Positions 1 to 6,275 of a DNA stretch of 8,324 nucleotides are shown here, piece after piece (positions within the stretch are counted from its first letter, which is position 1; each line of letters starts with the position of its first letter). The DNA lies in contig JASHXN010000096.1 in the NCBI GenBank assembly GCA_030043505.1, forward strand, positions 1 through 8,324. The letters run 5' to 3'. The notes under the pieces are model-generated. The model worked only from the letters and a program-made list of their open reading frames with translations, made no database searches and was not told the DNA's origin. The DNA comes from Thermoplasmata archaeon (GTDB lineage: Archaea > Thermoplasmatota > Thermoplasmata > UBA184). Both the position numbers and the translations under genes were made by a program.

Positions 1-429
1 GTAGACGATCAGCTGGGAGGAGATCGCCACCGGGACGTCGACGATCCCGAGGTTGTTGAGCGTGTACGCGTCGGAGGCTCCGATGTCGACCGCCCCGGCC
101 TCCGCTTCCGCCTGGCCGACCCCGCTCCCGCCCCCCGAGGGGCTGATGATCACGTGCGAGTCGACCAGCTTGGTGTAGTTCGGGCCCCAGATGTCGATCA
201 GCGGTTCGAGGAGCGTCGAACCGGTCTCGGTGATGTCGATGAGGCTGTTGTTCGACTTCGTGGTCAGCACGCCGAGGGCGAAGCCGCTCCCCAGCCCGAC
301 AGCCAGCAGCACGAAACAAAGGGCGATCGTGACCGTCGCCGTGAACAGGCGGGCCCGCTTCCGGGTAGGGAGTGCGGGCGCCAACAGACCGGCCCCCGGG
401 GGTGGTTCGGGTCCTGAAGCCGGCTGCAT
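1..429 (-). CDS. pstS: Second PstS-like phosphate-binding protein, N-terminal part (3' end outside window)
   Basis: The first 143 codons of a periplasmic-type binding protein of the PstS family are visible; the gene leaves the window at position 1. The ATG at 427-429 is the first start after an in-frame stop eight codons upstream, so the N-terminus is well fixed. Residues 1-28 are rich in Pro, Ala and Arg. Residues 29-54 form one hydrophobic helix with no lipobox, so a membrane anchor is likely. The binding domain follows: GSTLLEPLIDIW at 70-81, a Gly-rich SGGGSG at 98-103 and DIGASDA at 115-121, all matching conserved PstS positions. Two N-glycosylation sequons (N60, N84) lie outside the helix. 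It is the second PstS-like gene of this cluster, 127 bases after phoU on the same strand. It differs clearly from the first copy (SGGGSG where the first has LGSSAG), so it is not a recent tandem copy. Phosphate as ligand is inferred; the Arg/Ser-Gly-Thr part of the site is not in the window. Confidence 0.85.
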   Translation of the reverse strand, partial: MQPASGPEPPPGAGLLAPALPTRKRARLFTATVTIALCFVLLAVGLGSGFALGVLTTKSNNSLIDITETGSTLLEPLIDIWGPNYTKLVDSHVIISPSGGGSGVGQAEAEAGAVDIGASDAYTLNNLGIVDVPVAISSQLIVY

Positions 430-556
430 CCCGCCTGCACGGTCGGGTCACGACCGCCGGCGCGTTGAACCCGGACGTGCGCCATAAGGGTTGGAGCCGT
501 AAACTCCTTGGCTCCCCTGCCGACCCCGTAGAGTCCGTAGGGGACGGCGCCGGGCG
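430..556 (-). promoter_or_regulatory. phoU to second pstS spacer with two inverted repeats
   Basis: This 127-base gap holds no convincing gene. Read on the minus strand it contains an 8-base perfect inverted repeat that begins at the phoU stop codon (CCCCGTAG at 524-531 with CTACGGGG at 557-564, 25-base loop). A second repeat has 6-base arms (GGAGCC 493-498, GGCTCC 510-515, 11-base loop). A weak AT patch, CTTATG on the minus strand around 484-489, lies about 55 bases before the second pstS start and could be a poor TATA element. No T-run follows either hairpin, so neither looks like an ordinary terminator. In DNA this rich in GC, short perfect inverted repeats also occur by chance. Confidence 0.3.
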
Positions 557-1288
557 CTACGGGGGATTGGGGGACTCCTGAACGTACGGTTTGAACGGGT
601 GCCGCGGCAGGTACTCCGACCGACGTTGGCCGGTGACCGCGTAGATCGTCTTCTCCCCGACCTTGCACGCGTTGTCGGCGATCCGCTCGAAGTGGCGGGC
701 GACCAGCAGATGGTTCGCCAGGCGCGCGACCTGCGACCGGTCTCGGCCGAGTTCCGCGAGGATGAGGCGGTTCGCCTCCCGGTGCATCTGGTCGACCTCG
801 TCGTCGCGGACGAACAGGCCCCGCGCGACGGCGACCTGGTCGTGCACCAGCGCGTCCAGGGCCTGCCCCACCATCGCTTCGACCGTGTCGTCCATCCGAT
901 CCAGAAGGGTCCGCAGGTCCGCCGATCCCACGGGCGCGCCGGGAAGCGCGATGCGGGCCATGTCGAAGCCGAGCCGGCCGATCCGGTCGAGGTGGGTCGT
1001 GATCTTCAGCAGCGCGGCGGCGGTGCGCAGGTCGACCGCCGCCGGCTGCCGCAGCACGAGGAACGCGACCGTCGCGTGCTCCATGTCGTCGTCGCGGCGA
1101 TCGAGCTCGGTGTCCCGGTCGAGCACCGTCTGGGCGGCGCCGAGGTCTCCGGCGCGGTACGCCCGCCAGCCGTCGTGAACCATGCCGAGGGCCCAGCTAC
1201 CCATCGCCCCGGCGCGGTCCTTCAGGTGGCGGACCTCGAGGTCGTAGCCGCGCGGCAGTCCCTTGTCGGCGAGCGGATCCTCCTTCAT
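557..1288 (-). CDS. phoU: PhoU, phosphate transport system regulator
   Basis: The protein has 243 residues, the normal size for a two-repeat PhoU. It is expected to fold into two three-helix bundles that bind metal clusters and to hold the PstSCAB transporter and phosphate signalling in check. Repeat one has the acidic run [14 protein letters not shown] (57-70) and [13 protein letters not shown] (101-113). Repeat two has [15 protein letters not shown] (160-174) and [22 protein letters not shown] (199-220, first residues given), which match the paired family signatures. The ATG overlaps the pstB stop in an ATGA arrangement, so translation is probably coupled; GGGAAGG at 1294-1300 lies just upstream. 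The reading frame stays open far upstream inside pstB, but PhoU similarity begins only here. The last 20 or so residues ([18 protein letters not shown]) are a Pro-rich tail outside the fold. No PhoR/PhoB-type kinase pair is next to it, so the signalling partner is unknown. Confidence 0.93.
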   Translation of the reverse strand: MKEDPLADKGLPRGYDLEVRHLKDRAGAMGSWALGMVHDGWRAYRAGDLGAAQTVLDRDTELDRRDDDMEHATVAFLVLRQPAAVDLRTAAALLKITTHLDRIGRLGFDMARIALPGAPVGSADLRTLLDRMDDTVEAMVGQALDALVHDQVAVARGLFVRDDEVDQMHREANRLILAELGRDRSQVARLANHLLVARHFERIADNACKVGEKTIYAVTGQRRSEYLPRHPFKPYVQESPNPP

Positions 1289-2040
1289 CCGAACCTTCCC
1301 GTGATGTACGCCTCGGTCAGCTGCTGCTTCGGTCGCTCGAAGAGGTCCTCCGTCGGACCGAACTCGACCAGCTTGCCGAGGTACAGGAACGCAGTGTAGT
1401 CGGCGACGCGCGCCGCCTGCTGCATGTTGTGCGTGACGATGACCACGGTGTACTCCGTCTTGAGGCGCTTGACCAGCTCTTCGATCTTGGCGGTCGCGAT
1501 CGGGTCGAGCGCGGAGCACGGCTCGTCCATCAGGAGCACTTCGGGGTTCGCGGCGAGCGCCCGGGCGATGCAGAGGCGCTGCTGCTGCCCGCCGGAGAGC
1601 GACGTCGCGGGCTCGTCGATCCGGTCCTTCACCTCGTCCCAGAGCGCCGCGTGCTGCAGGCTGCGGAGCACGGCCGCGTCGGTCTCCTCGCGCGAGTGGC
1701 GGCCGGTGAACCGCAGGGCGGCGCTCACGTTGTCGTAGATCGACATCGTGACGAACGGGTTCGGTTTCTGGAAGACCATCCCGATCCGGCGCCGGACGCG
1801 CACGGGGTCGAGCGCGTAGATGTCCTCCCCGTCGAGGAAGACCCGGCCCTCGACCTCGGTGTACGGCACCGTCTCGTGCAGCCGGTTCAGGCAGCGGATG
1901 AACGTCGACTTTCCGCACCCGGACGGGCCGATGATCGCGGTCACCGATCTCTCGGGGACGTCGAGCGAGATGTCGGTGATCGCCGCGGAGCCCCCGTACC
2001 GGGCGGTCAAGCCGTCGACCTTCAGTTTGGTGTCGGCCAT
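1285..2040 (-). CDS. pstB: PstB, phosphate ABC transporter ATP-binding protein
   Basis: This 251-residue protein is a complete ABC ATPase of the phosphate-import type, acting on the cytoplasmic face of the membrane as the motor for PstC and PstA. Visible motifs: Walker [10 protein letters not shown] (38-46), Q-loop in FQKPNPF (Q91), signature LSGGQQQR (148-155), Walker B EVLLMDEP (167-174), D-loop SALD (176-179) and switch His H204 in VTHN. The stretches [17 protein letters not shown] and [13 protein letters not shown] are typical of PstB within the ABC family. All catalytic residues are present. The ATG lies seven bases after the pstA stop with AAGGT (2044-2048) only three bases before it, and the stop overlaps the phoU start, so it is embedded in the operon. 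Identification is secure. Confidence 0.97.
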   Translation of the reverse strand: MADTKLKVDGLTARYGGSAAITDISLDVPERSVTAIIGPSGCGKSTFIRCLNRLHETVPYTEVEGRVFLDGEDIYALDPVRVRRRIGMVFQKPNPFVTMSIYDNVSAALRFTGRHSREETDAAVLRSLQHAALWDEVKDRIDEPATSLSGGQQQRLCIARALAANPEVLLMDEPCSALDPIATAKIEELVKRLKTEYTVVIVTHNMQQAARVADYTAFLYLGKLVEFGPTEDLFERPKQQLTEAYITGRFG

Positions 2041-2047
2041 CGTACCT

Positions 2048-2980
2048 TCAGCGCCCTCCCATGCGACGGACCATCCGCGCGATGCTCCACCGCGAAAGGA
2101 TGTTCGCGGCCAGTACGAAGATGATCAAGAATACGGTCGCGCCCCACGCTACCTGCACCTCGTTGCTCTGCCCGCTGAGCGCGAAGTTGTAGATCAGCAA
2201 CGGGAGCGCCGAGATGGGGTGGTCGAGGCCGGTGGCGTACAGCCGCGAGCCGAACGCGGTGTACAGGAGCGGCGCCGCGTCCCCGGCGGCGCGCATGGCG
2301 GCGAGCAGGATCCCGGTCAGCACCCCCGGGAACGCCGTCGCGACGACGATCCGCGTCGTGGCCCGCCACTTCGGGATCCCCAACGCGAGCGCCGCTTCGC
2401 GGAGCGCGTTCGGGACCGTACGGAGCGCCTCCTCCGTCGTTCGCACCACGATCGGCAGCATCAGGGCGGTGAGCGCCAGCGTGCCGGTCAGGGCGCTGAA
2501 CGCGAGGTTCGGGTCGTAGAGGACGAAGTAGCTGTAGATGAACACCCCCATCAGGATCGAGGGGGCGCCTGTGAGTACGTCGGCGGTGAAGCTGATCGCG
2601 CGGCCGAGCAGCCCGGTCCGGTACTCGGAAGCGAAGATCGCCGCGGAGACCCCGATCAAGGTCGACGCGAGGGTCGCGAGCCCGACCATGACCACGGTCC
2701 CCTCGATCGCCGGTCCGATGCCGTAGGTGTGGCACTGGTAGACGGAACACGGCAGCGGTTCCAGTCCGGTGTAGAAGCGCGGGTCGAGGAGCAGGAGGCC
2801 CCCCTGGCTGACCGCCGTGTAGACGATGCTCACCAACGGATAGAGGATGACAACGACGGCGAGGCCTGACAGTACCGTGATCGCGTGGCTCAGGAGCTTG
2901 CGCCGGCCGACGCGGTCGAAGTTGCGACGGCCCCAAAGGAGGAACCGTGCGCGGAACGGGACGGGAGGGCGCGGCATCAT
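2048..2980 (-). CDS. pstA: PstA, phosphate ABC transporter permease
   Basis: This 310-residue polytopic membrane protein is the second permease half of the phosphate importer. There are about six hydrophobic segments, beginning near residues 33-57, 92-117 and 140-154 and ending near 278-296. The EAA-type coupling loop [14 protein letters not shown] (194-207) is the site that contacts PstB, and [14 protein letters not shown] (231-244) is a PstA hallmark; PstC has AMGET at the equivalent place. Start: two ATG codons in a row (2978-2980 and 2975-2977). The first overlaps the pstC stop (ATGA), the second follows it as TGATG; I took the first. The frame is open further upstream inside pstC but has no PstA features there. 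The long first external loop carries LPCSVYQC (C78, C83), a closely spaced Cys pair that may form a disulfide outside the membrane. Phosphate specificity rests on the operon. Confidence 0.95.
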   Translation of the reverse strand: MMPRPPVPFRARFLLWGRRNFDRVGRRKLLSHAITVLSGLAVVVILYPLVSIVYTAVSQGGLLLLDPRFYTGLEPLPCSVYQCHTYGIGPAIEGTVVMVGLATLASTLIGVSAAIFASEYRTGLLGRAISFTADVLTGAPSILMGVFIYSYFVLYDPNLAFSALTGTLALTALMLPIVVRTTEEALRTVPNALREAALALGIPKWRATTRIVVATAFPGVLTGILLAAMRAAGDAAPLLYTAFGSRLYATGLDHPISALPLLIYNFALSGQSNEVQVAWGATVFLIIFVLAANILSRWSIARMVRRMGGR

Positions 2981-3999
2981 TCGACCGACCGCCCCCCGAC
3001 CTTGCCGACCTTCCAGACGAGGAGGCGCGCGACGACGTTGGCCGCGACGGCGATCCCGATCAGGATCAGTCCGGCCTCCAGGATCGCGGCGGTCTGATAC
3101 GGGCCGGTGTTCGCCGACAGTTCGTTCGCGATCAAGCTCGCGATCGTCTGGCCTTGCGACAGCAGCGAGGTCGGGATGCGGTCGACGTTCCCGATGGTCA
3201 TCGTCACCGCCATCGTCTCGCCCATCGCGCGCCCGAGCCCCAGGATGATCCCCCCGATGATCCCGGAGCGGGCGTACGGGAGCATCGCCATGCGGGTCGC
3301 CTCCCAGTCCGTGGCGCCGAGCCCCAACGCAGCTTCCCGCTGGGCCGCGGGCACGGCCGCGAGCGTATCCCGGCTGACGGCCGCGATCGTCGGAACGATC
3401 ATGATCGCGACGATGACGCCGGAGGTCAGGATGCCGGTGCCGAGGGCCGTTCCCGAGAAGGCGCCCGTCCACCCGAGATTATGTTGCAGGGTCGGCTCAA
3501 CATGGTACCGCATGTACGGTTCGAGCACGAAGATCCCCCAAAAGCCGTAGACGACGGACGGGATCGCGGCGAGGAGCTCGATCGCCGTGCCGATGGGCCG
3601 GCGAAGCCAGGCCGGGGCCTGGGTCGTGATGAAGATCGACGCGCCGAGCGCGAACGGCACGGCCAGCAGGAGGGCGATCCCGCTGGTCAGCAACGTTCCG
3701 TAGACGAACGGAAGAACACCGTAGACGCCCCGGGGTCCGGTCCCTGGGCTCCACGTCGGCCCGGTCAGGAAGTGCCAGCCGAGGGCGCGGATCGCGGGCT
3801 CCGCCCCGTACGCGAGGATGCCGACCAGCGTAAGGGCAAGGACAAGGACTACGAGGCCGGCGACGGCGACGAGGCCGAAGAACACCCGATCCGGAACCTT
3901 CTGGAGGGCCGCGCGGAAAGGGGGGCTCGGTAACCTCGAACGCCGAGCTCCCGGGGCCATCGCTCCGGGAGAACGAGGGGAGGAAGGGGTTGTCGCCAT
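2977..3999 (-). CDS. pstC: PstC, phosphate ABC transporter permease
   Basis: A 340-residue integral membrane permease that pairs with PstA. A basic, Ser/Pro-rich cytoplasmic tail of about 38 residues precedes the first helix (39-63). Further hydrophobic segments lie near 97-124, 137-160, 186-208, 246-270 and 303-328. The large loop between the first two helices, including GPTWSPGTGPRGVYGVLPF (80-98), is a common PstC feature. The coupling loop REAALGLGATDWEATR (221-236) and GLGRAMGETMAV (254-265) fit the PstC family closely. The start is less certain than in its neighbours: the ATG at 3997-3999 has no clear ribosome-binding site, and a second ATG at residue 14 follows GGAG closely. The choice affects only the tail. 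It begins 24 bases after the pstS stop and shares bases with the start of pstA, so it is co-transcribed with both. Confidence 0.95.
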   Translation of the reverse strand: MATTPSSPRSPGAMAPGARRSRLPSPPFRAALQKVPDRVFFGLVAVAGLVVLVLALTLVGILAYGAEPAIRALGWHFLTGPTWSPGTGPRGVYGVLPFVYGTLLTSGIALLLAVPFALGASIFITTQAPAWLRRPIGTAIELLAAIPSVVYGFWGIFVLEPYMRYHVEPTLQHNLGWTGAFSGTALGTGILTSGVIVAIMIVPTIAAVSRDTLAAVPAAQREAALGLGATDWEATRMAMLPYARSGIIGGIILGLGRAMGETMAVTMTIGNVDRIPTSLLSQGQTIASLIANELSANTGPYQTAAILEAGLILIGIAVAANVVARLLVWKVGKVGGRSVE

Positions 4000-4023
4000 C
4001 GGTCCGTACGCCGAGCGCCCGCC

Positions 4024-5250
4024 TTAGGTCGGGACGCAGACGGGGATCGCCTTCCCGTCGAACGTCATCGAGTTCAGCGTCACGTTGTCGGCCGTCGTGA
4101 TGTACGCCGGCAGCGGCACGTACGACAGCGGCTTCGAGTACGTCTGGCCGGTCGTGATGACCCAGTGGAGGAAGTCCACCAAGTTCTCCGCCTTGGTCAG
4201 CGTGTACGACGAGTACGCCGCGCTCAGGTTCTGGTAGACGATGGTGTACGTCAGCGACGTGATCGGGTAGTCCCCCGTCCCCGGCGCGTTGAGCAACGAG
4301 ACGTTGTACCAGTCGCCGTTGCCCGCCGGGAGCGTCGGGTGCACGTCGATCAGGGCCGACGCCGTGTTCGTGACGTTCGCGAGGATGTAGTTCCCCGACG
4401 GGTTCTGCACCGCCCCCGTGATGACCGAGCTGCCGGACGTCAGCGCGTACTCCAGGTCCACGTAGCCGATCGTGTCGGGGTTCTCGGCGACGTACGCCGT
4501 GACCCCCGCGTTGTGCGTCTGCCCGACCCCGACCGTGATGTTGGTCGGCCAGGCCGTGCTCTTGCCGTACGTCTTCGCCCAGTGCTTGTTGTCGAGCGAG
4601 AGGAAGCTGGTGAAGATGAACGACGTACCGCTTCCGTCCGACCGGTGCACCGGGGTGATCGTCGCGTTCGGCATCGTGGCGGTCGGGTTGAGCGCCGCGA
4701 TCGCCTTGTCGTCCCAGTTGGTGATCGTCCCGTCGAAGATCTCGGCGAGCACCGTGCCGTTGAAGTCGAGGTGCGTGACGCCGATGCTGCTGGGCAGGTT
4801 GTAGATCGGGACGACGCCGCCGGCCGACTCGGGGAACTCGAGGGTTCCCGGGGCCGCGTGGCGTTGCGCCCCGTCCAGGGGAGCGTCGCTCGCGCCGTAA
4901 TCGACCGTCTTGTCCGTGATCGCCGTGATGCCCGCGGAGCTCCCGAGGGCGTTGTAGTTCACGACGGTGCCGGTCCAGTAGAACGACTCCCAGACGTCCA
5001 TGAGCGGTGCGACGAGCGTCGAACCGGTCCCGACGAGGTCCGTGGGGGTCGGCAACGTGCAGCCCGCCACGCCCTTCGTGCTGTGGGACGCGGTCTTGAA
5101 CACCCCGCCCGCGTAGGCTCCCACGACCACGAGGAGAACCACGATGACGACGGCCATCGCTGCGATGAGCGGTATCTGGCTCCCGCCCTTGCGCTGGATC
5201 ACCGGCGGCGTGCCCGTGCTCCCGCTCGAAGTCCCTGTTCCGCTACTCAC
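4024..5250 (-). CDS. pstS: PstS, membrane-anchored phosphate-binding protein
   Basis: The receptor of the phosphate importer, 408 residues from a GTG start. The frame is open for 22 further codons, to a TTG at 5316, but AAGGAGG at 5257-5263 sits six bases before the GTG at 5248-5250, which settles the start. Residues 1-25 are Ser/Thr/Gly-rich. Residues 26-50 form a strong hydrophobic helix with no lipobox, so an N-terminal anchor with the binding domain outside is likely. Phosphate-site elements are intact: GTGSTLVAPLMDVW (74-87), LGSSAG (102-107), DYGASDAP (117-124) and HRSDGSGTSF (202-211). There are only two cysteines, C64 just after the anchor and C405 three residues from the end, a plausible disulfide closing the domain. 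Seven N-X-S/T sequons (N164, N195, N237, N292, N316, N341, N389) fit a glycosylated archaeal surface protein. It is first in the operon, right after the AT-rich promoter region, as expected for the component needed in most copies. Confidence 0.95.
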   Translation of the reverse strand: MSSGTGTSSGSTGTPPVIQRKGGSQIPLIAAMAVVIVVLLVVVGAYAGGVFKTASHSTKGVAGCTLPTPTDLVGTGSTLVAPLMDVWESFYWTGTVVNYNALGSSAGITAITDKTVDYGASDAPLDGAQRHAAPGTLEFPESAGGVVPIYNLPSSIGVTHLDFNGTVLAEIFDGTITNWDDKAIAALNPTATMPNATITPVHRSDGSGTSFIFTSFLSLDNKHWAKTYGKSTAWPTNITVGVGQTHNAGVTAYVAENPDTIGYVDLEYALTSGSSVITGAVQNPSGNYILANVTNTASALIDVHPTLPAGNGDWYNVSLLNAPGTGDYPITSLTYTIVYQNLSAAYSSYTLTKAENLVDFLHWVITTGQTYSKPLSYVPLPAYITTADNVTLNSMTFDGKAIPVCVPT

Positions 5251-5256
5251 AATGCG

Positions 5257-5263
5257 CCTCCTT
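5257..5263 (-). promoter_or_regulatory. Strong Shine-Dalgarno site deciding the pstS GTG start
   Basis: On the minus strand this reads AAGGAGG, a full match to the anti-Shine-Dalgarno core, six bases before the GTG at 5248-5250. It is the clearest ribosome-binding site in the window, and it supports GTG over the farther TTG at 5316. It also implies that the pst message has a leader, in contrast to the probably leaderless truA, hps-rraA and methyltransferase messages. Confidence 0.85.
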
Positions 5264-5300
5264 CTGGTCGACCTTTCATTTCGATCGCCTCGACCGGGTG

Positions 5301-5360
5301 AGAAAAAAATAGGCAAATGAAGAAATCCTAGGTAATCTATATATCAAAATATACTACTTC
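5301..5360 (-). promoter_or_regulatory. pst operon promoter, AT-rich island
   Basis: This 60-base stretch is strongly AT-rich inside otherwise GC-rich DNA. On the minus strand it contains GTATATTTTGATATATAG (5337-5354), with two TATA-like cores. Using the core GATATATAG (5337-5345), archaeal spacing would place the start of transcription near 5313-5316, giving a leader of roughly 65 bases before the pstS GTG. The other core would place it about 10 bases earlier. A phosphate-responsive operator is likely here, but I see no convincing one. An 8-base palindrome GGTCGACC (5266-5273) lies in the leader just ahead of the ribosome-binding site. Confidence 0.6.
5333..5345 (+). promoter_or_regulatory. 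truA promoter, TATA-like element
   Basis: TAATCTATATATC lies with its centre about 24 bases before the truA ATG at 5363. That is close to the usual distance between an archaeal TATA box and the transcription start, so truA would have almost no leader. No ribosome-binding site is present before the ATG, which fits. The same TATATA core can be read from the other strand for the pst operon, so the two units may share it. Confidence 0.5.
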
Positions 5361-5362
5361 GC

Positions 5363-6256
5363 ATGAGACGGGTTGGCCCCCGTAGTACGGGCGCCGGGCG
5401 TGAGCGCTTTGTGGCCGGCGGCCCGGCGGCCCCCGCCGTGACTCGCTGGTTGGTCCGGTTCGGCTACGACGGAGCGGAGTTCTCCGGCTGGGCCCGACAA
5501 CCCGGTCGTCGGACGGTCGAGGGAGTGATCCGTACCGGGATCCGACCGCACGGGCTCGCGCCGTCTCCCGAAGCGGCCCGGCTGGAAGTGGCGAGCCGGA
5601 CCGACCGGGGGGTCAGCGCGCGCGCCAACGCGCTCGCCCTCTCGTCGTCGCTCGACGCCGACGAGGTTCTGCACCGGCTGAACGCGCTCGCCCCGGATCT
5701 CGAATTCACCGCCGCCGTCGCGGTTCCCGAGGAGTTCCGGGTCCGGCGGGCGCTCGAGCGGATCTACCGCTATTTCGACGCGACGGGCCCCGCCGGCACG
5801 GCTTCGGTCCGGCAGGCGTGCGCTGCGCTCCACGGGTCGATCGACGCGCGCACGTTCGGACGAGGGCTTCCGCTCGAGACCCCCCGGTGGCTGGCGATCA
5901 CGTCGGTCAAGGAGTCCAGACGCGGCGAGGGACGGGTCTTCGAGGTCCGGGCGCCGTCGTTCGTGTGGGGGACGGTCCGAAAGATCGTCGGGGCGCTGCG
6001 CGAGGTCGAGGCGGGCCGTCTCTCCCTTCCCCAGCTCAAGGCCGCGGCCGCCGGCCGGAGCCGTTTGACGCTTCCGCTCGCCGAACCGGAAGGGCTCGTC
6101 CTGTGGGAGGTTCTCTACCCGTTGAATTGGAGCGCTTTCTGGGCCGGGCCCAACCGCTACCAAGCCGCCCGCCGTCGCGAGGCGCGCCTTCACCGGTGGG
6201 TCGCGGAAGCGGTCGAAGAGGCACGCGCAACCCCGGAGCACGGGTCGTCCTCGTAG
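5363..6256 (+). CDS. truA: TruA, tRNA pseudouridine synthase (positions 38-40)
   Basis: The enzyme isomerises uridine to pseudouridine in the anticodon arm of tRNA. The 297 residues show the TruA order of motifs: FGYDGAEFSGWARQPGRRTV (33-52); the catalytic loop ASRTDRGVSARANAL (77-91) with Asp81 as the expected nucleophile; FRVRRALERIYRYF (125-138) with the conserved Tyr; APSFVWGTVRKIVGAL (197-212), the family's S-F-x-x-x-x-V-R-x-I-V-G element; and EGLVLWEVLYPL (243-254) near the end. All key residues are present. The family core starts at about residue 27, so residues 1-26 are an extension if the ATG at 5363 is used. That ATG is supported by the TATA-like element upstream. GTG codons at residues 17 and 26 (5438) are alternatives without good ribosome-binding sites. 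The last 40 residues are an Arg/Glu-rich tail. It is divergent from the pst operon and converges on the next gene. Confidence 0.94.
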   Translation: MRRVGPRSTGAGRERFVAGGPAAPAVTRWLVRFGYDGAEFSGWARQPGRRTVEGVIRTGIRPHGLAPSPEAARLEVASRTDRGVSARANALALSSSLDADEVLHRLNALAPDLEFTAAVAVPEEFRVRRALERIYRYFDATGPAGTASVRQACAALHGSIDARTFGRGLPLETPRWLAITSVKESRRGEGRVFEVRAPSFVWGTVRKIVGALREVEAGRLSLPQLKAAAAGRSRLTLPLAEPEGLVLWEVLYPLNWSAFWAGPNRYQAARRREARLHRWVAEAVEEARATPEHGSSS

Positions 6257-6275
6257 GGTGCGCCCCGGGCCTGCG

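Noticed and set aside
1289..1918. Upstream extension of the phoU frame inside pstB
   Set aside because: The frame is open but the sequence is Arg/Pro/Ala-rich and unlike PhoU; the ATG that overlaps the pstB stop begins the family similarity.
2981..3472. Upstream extension of the pstA frame inside pstC
   Set aside because: Open only because of base composition; PstA features start at the ATG pair at the pstC stop.
2947..3933. Long plus-strand open frame opposite pstC
   Set aside because: Low-complexity Arg/Asp/Gly product, antisense to a clear permease gene; a composition artefact.
5266..5273. Palindrome GGTCGACC as a phosphate-regulator operator
   Set aside because: A single 8-base palindrome without a repeat partner or known consensus is not enough in this DNA.
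4165..5301. Long plus-strand open frame of 378 codons opposite pstS
   Set aside because: It is the complement of a secure gene in GC-rich DNA, its product is almost all Arg, Val, Asp and Gly, and it shows no family motif.
5303..5309. Run of seven T on the minus strand in the pst leader, considered as a terminator or attenuator
   Set aside because: It would lie within about ten bases of the predicted transcription start, too early for termination; more likely part of the AT-rich promoter region.
6257..6275. Terminator between the convergent truA and HPS-RraA genes
   Set aside because: Only 19 bases with no T-run on either strand and no clear hairpin; termination signals, if any, must lie inside the genes.
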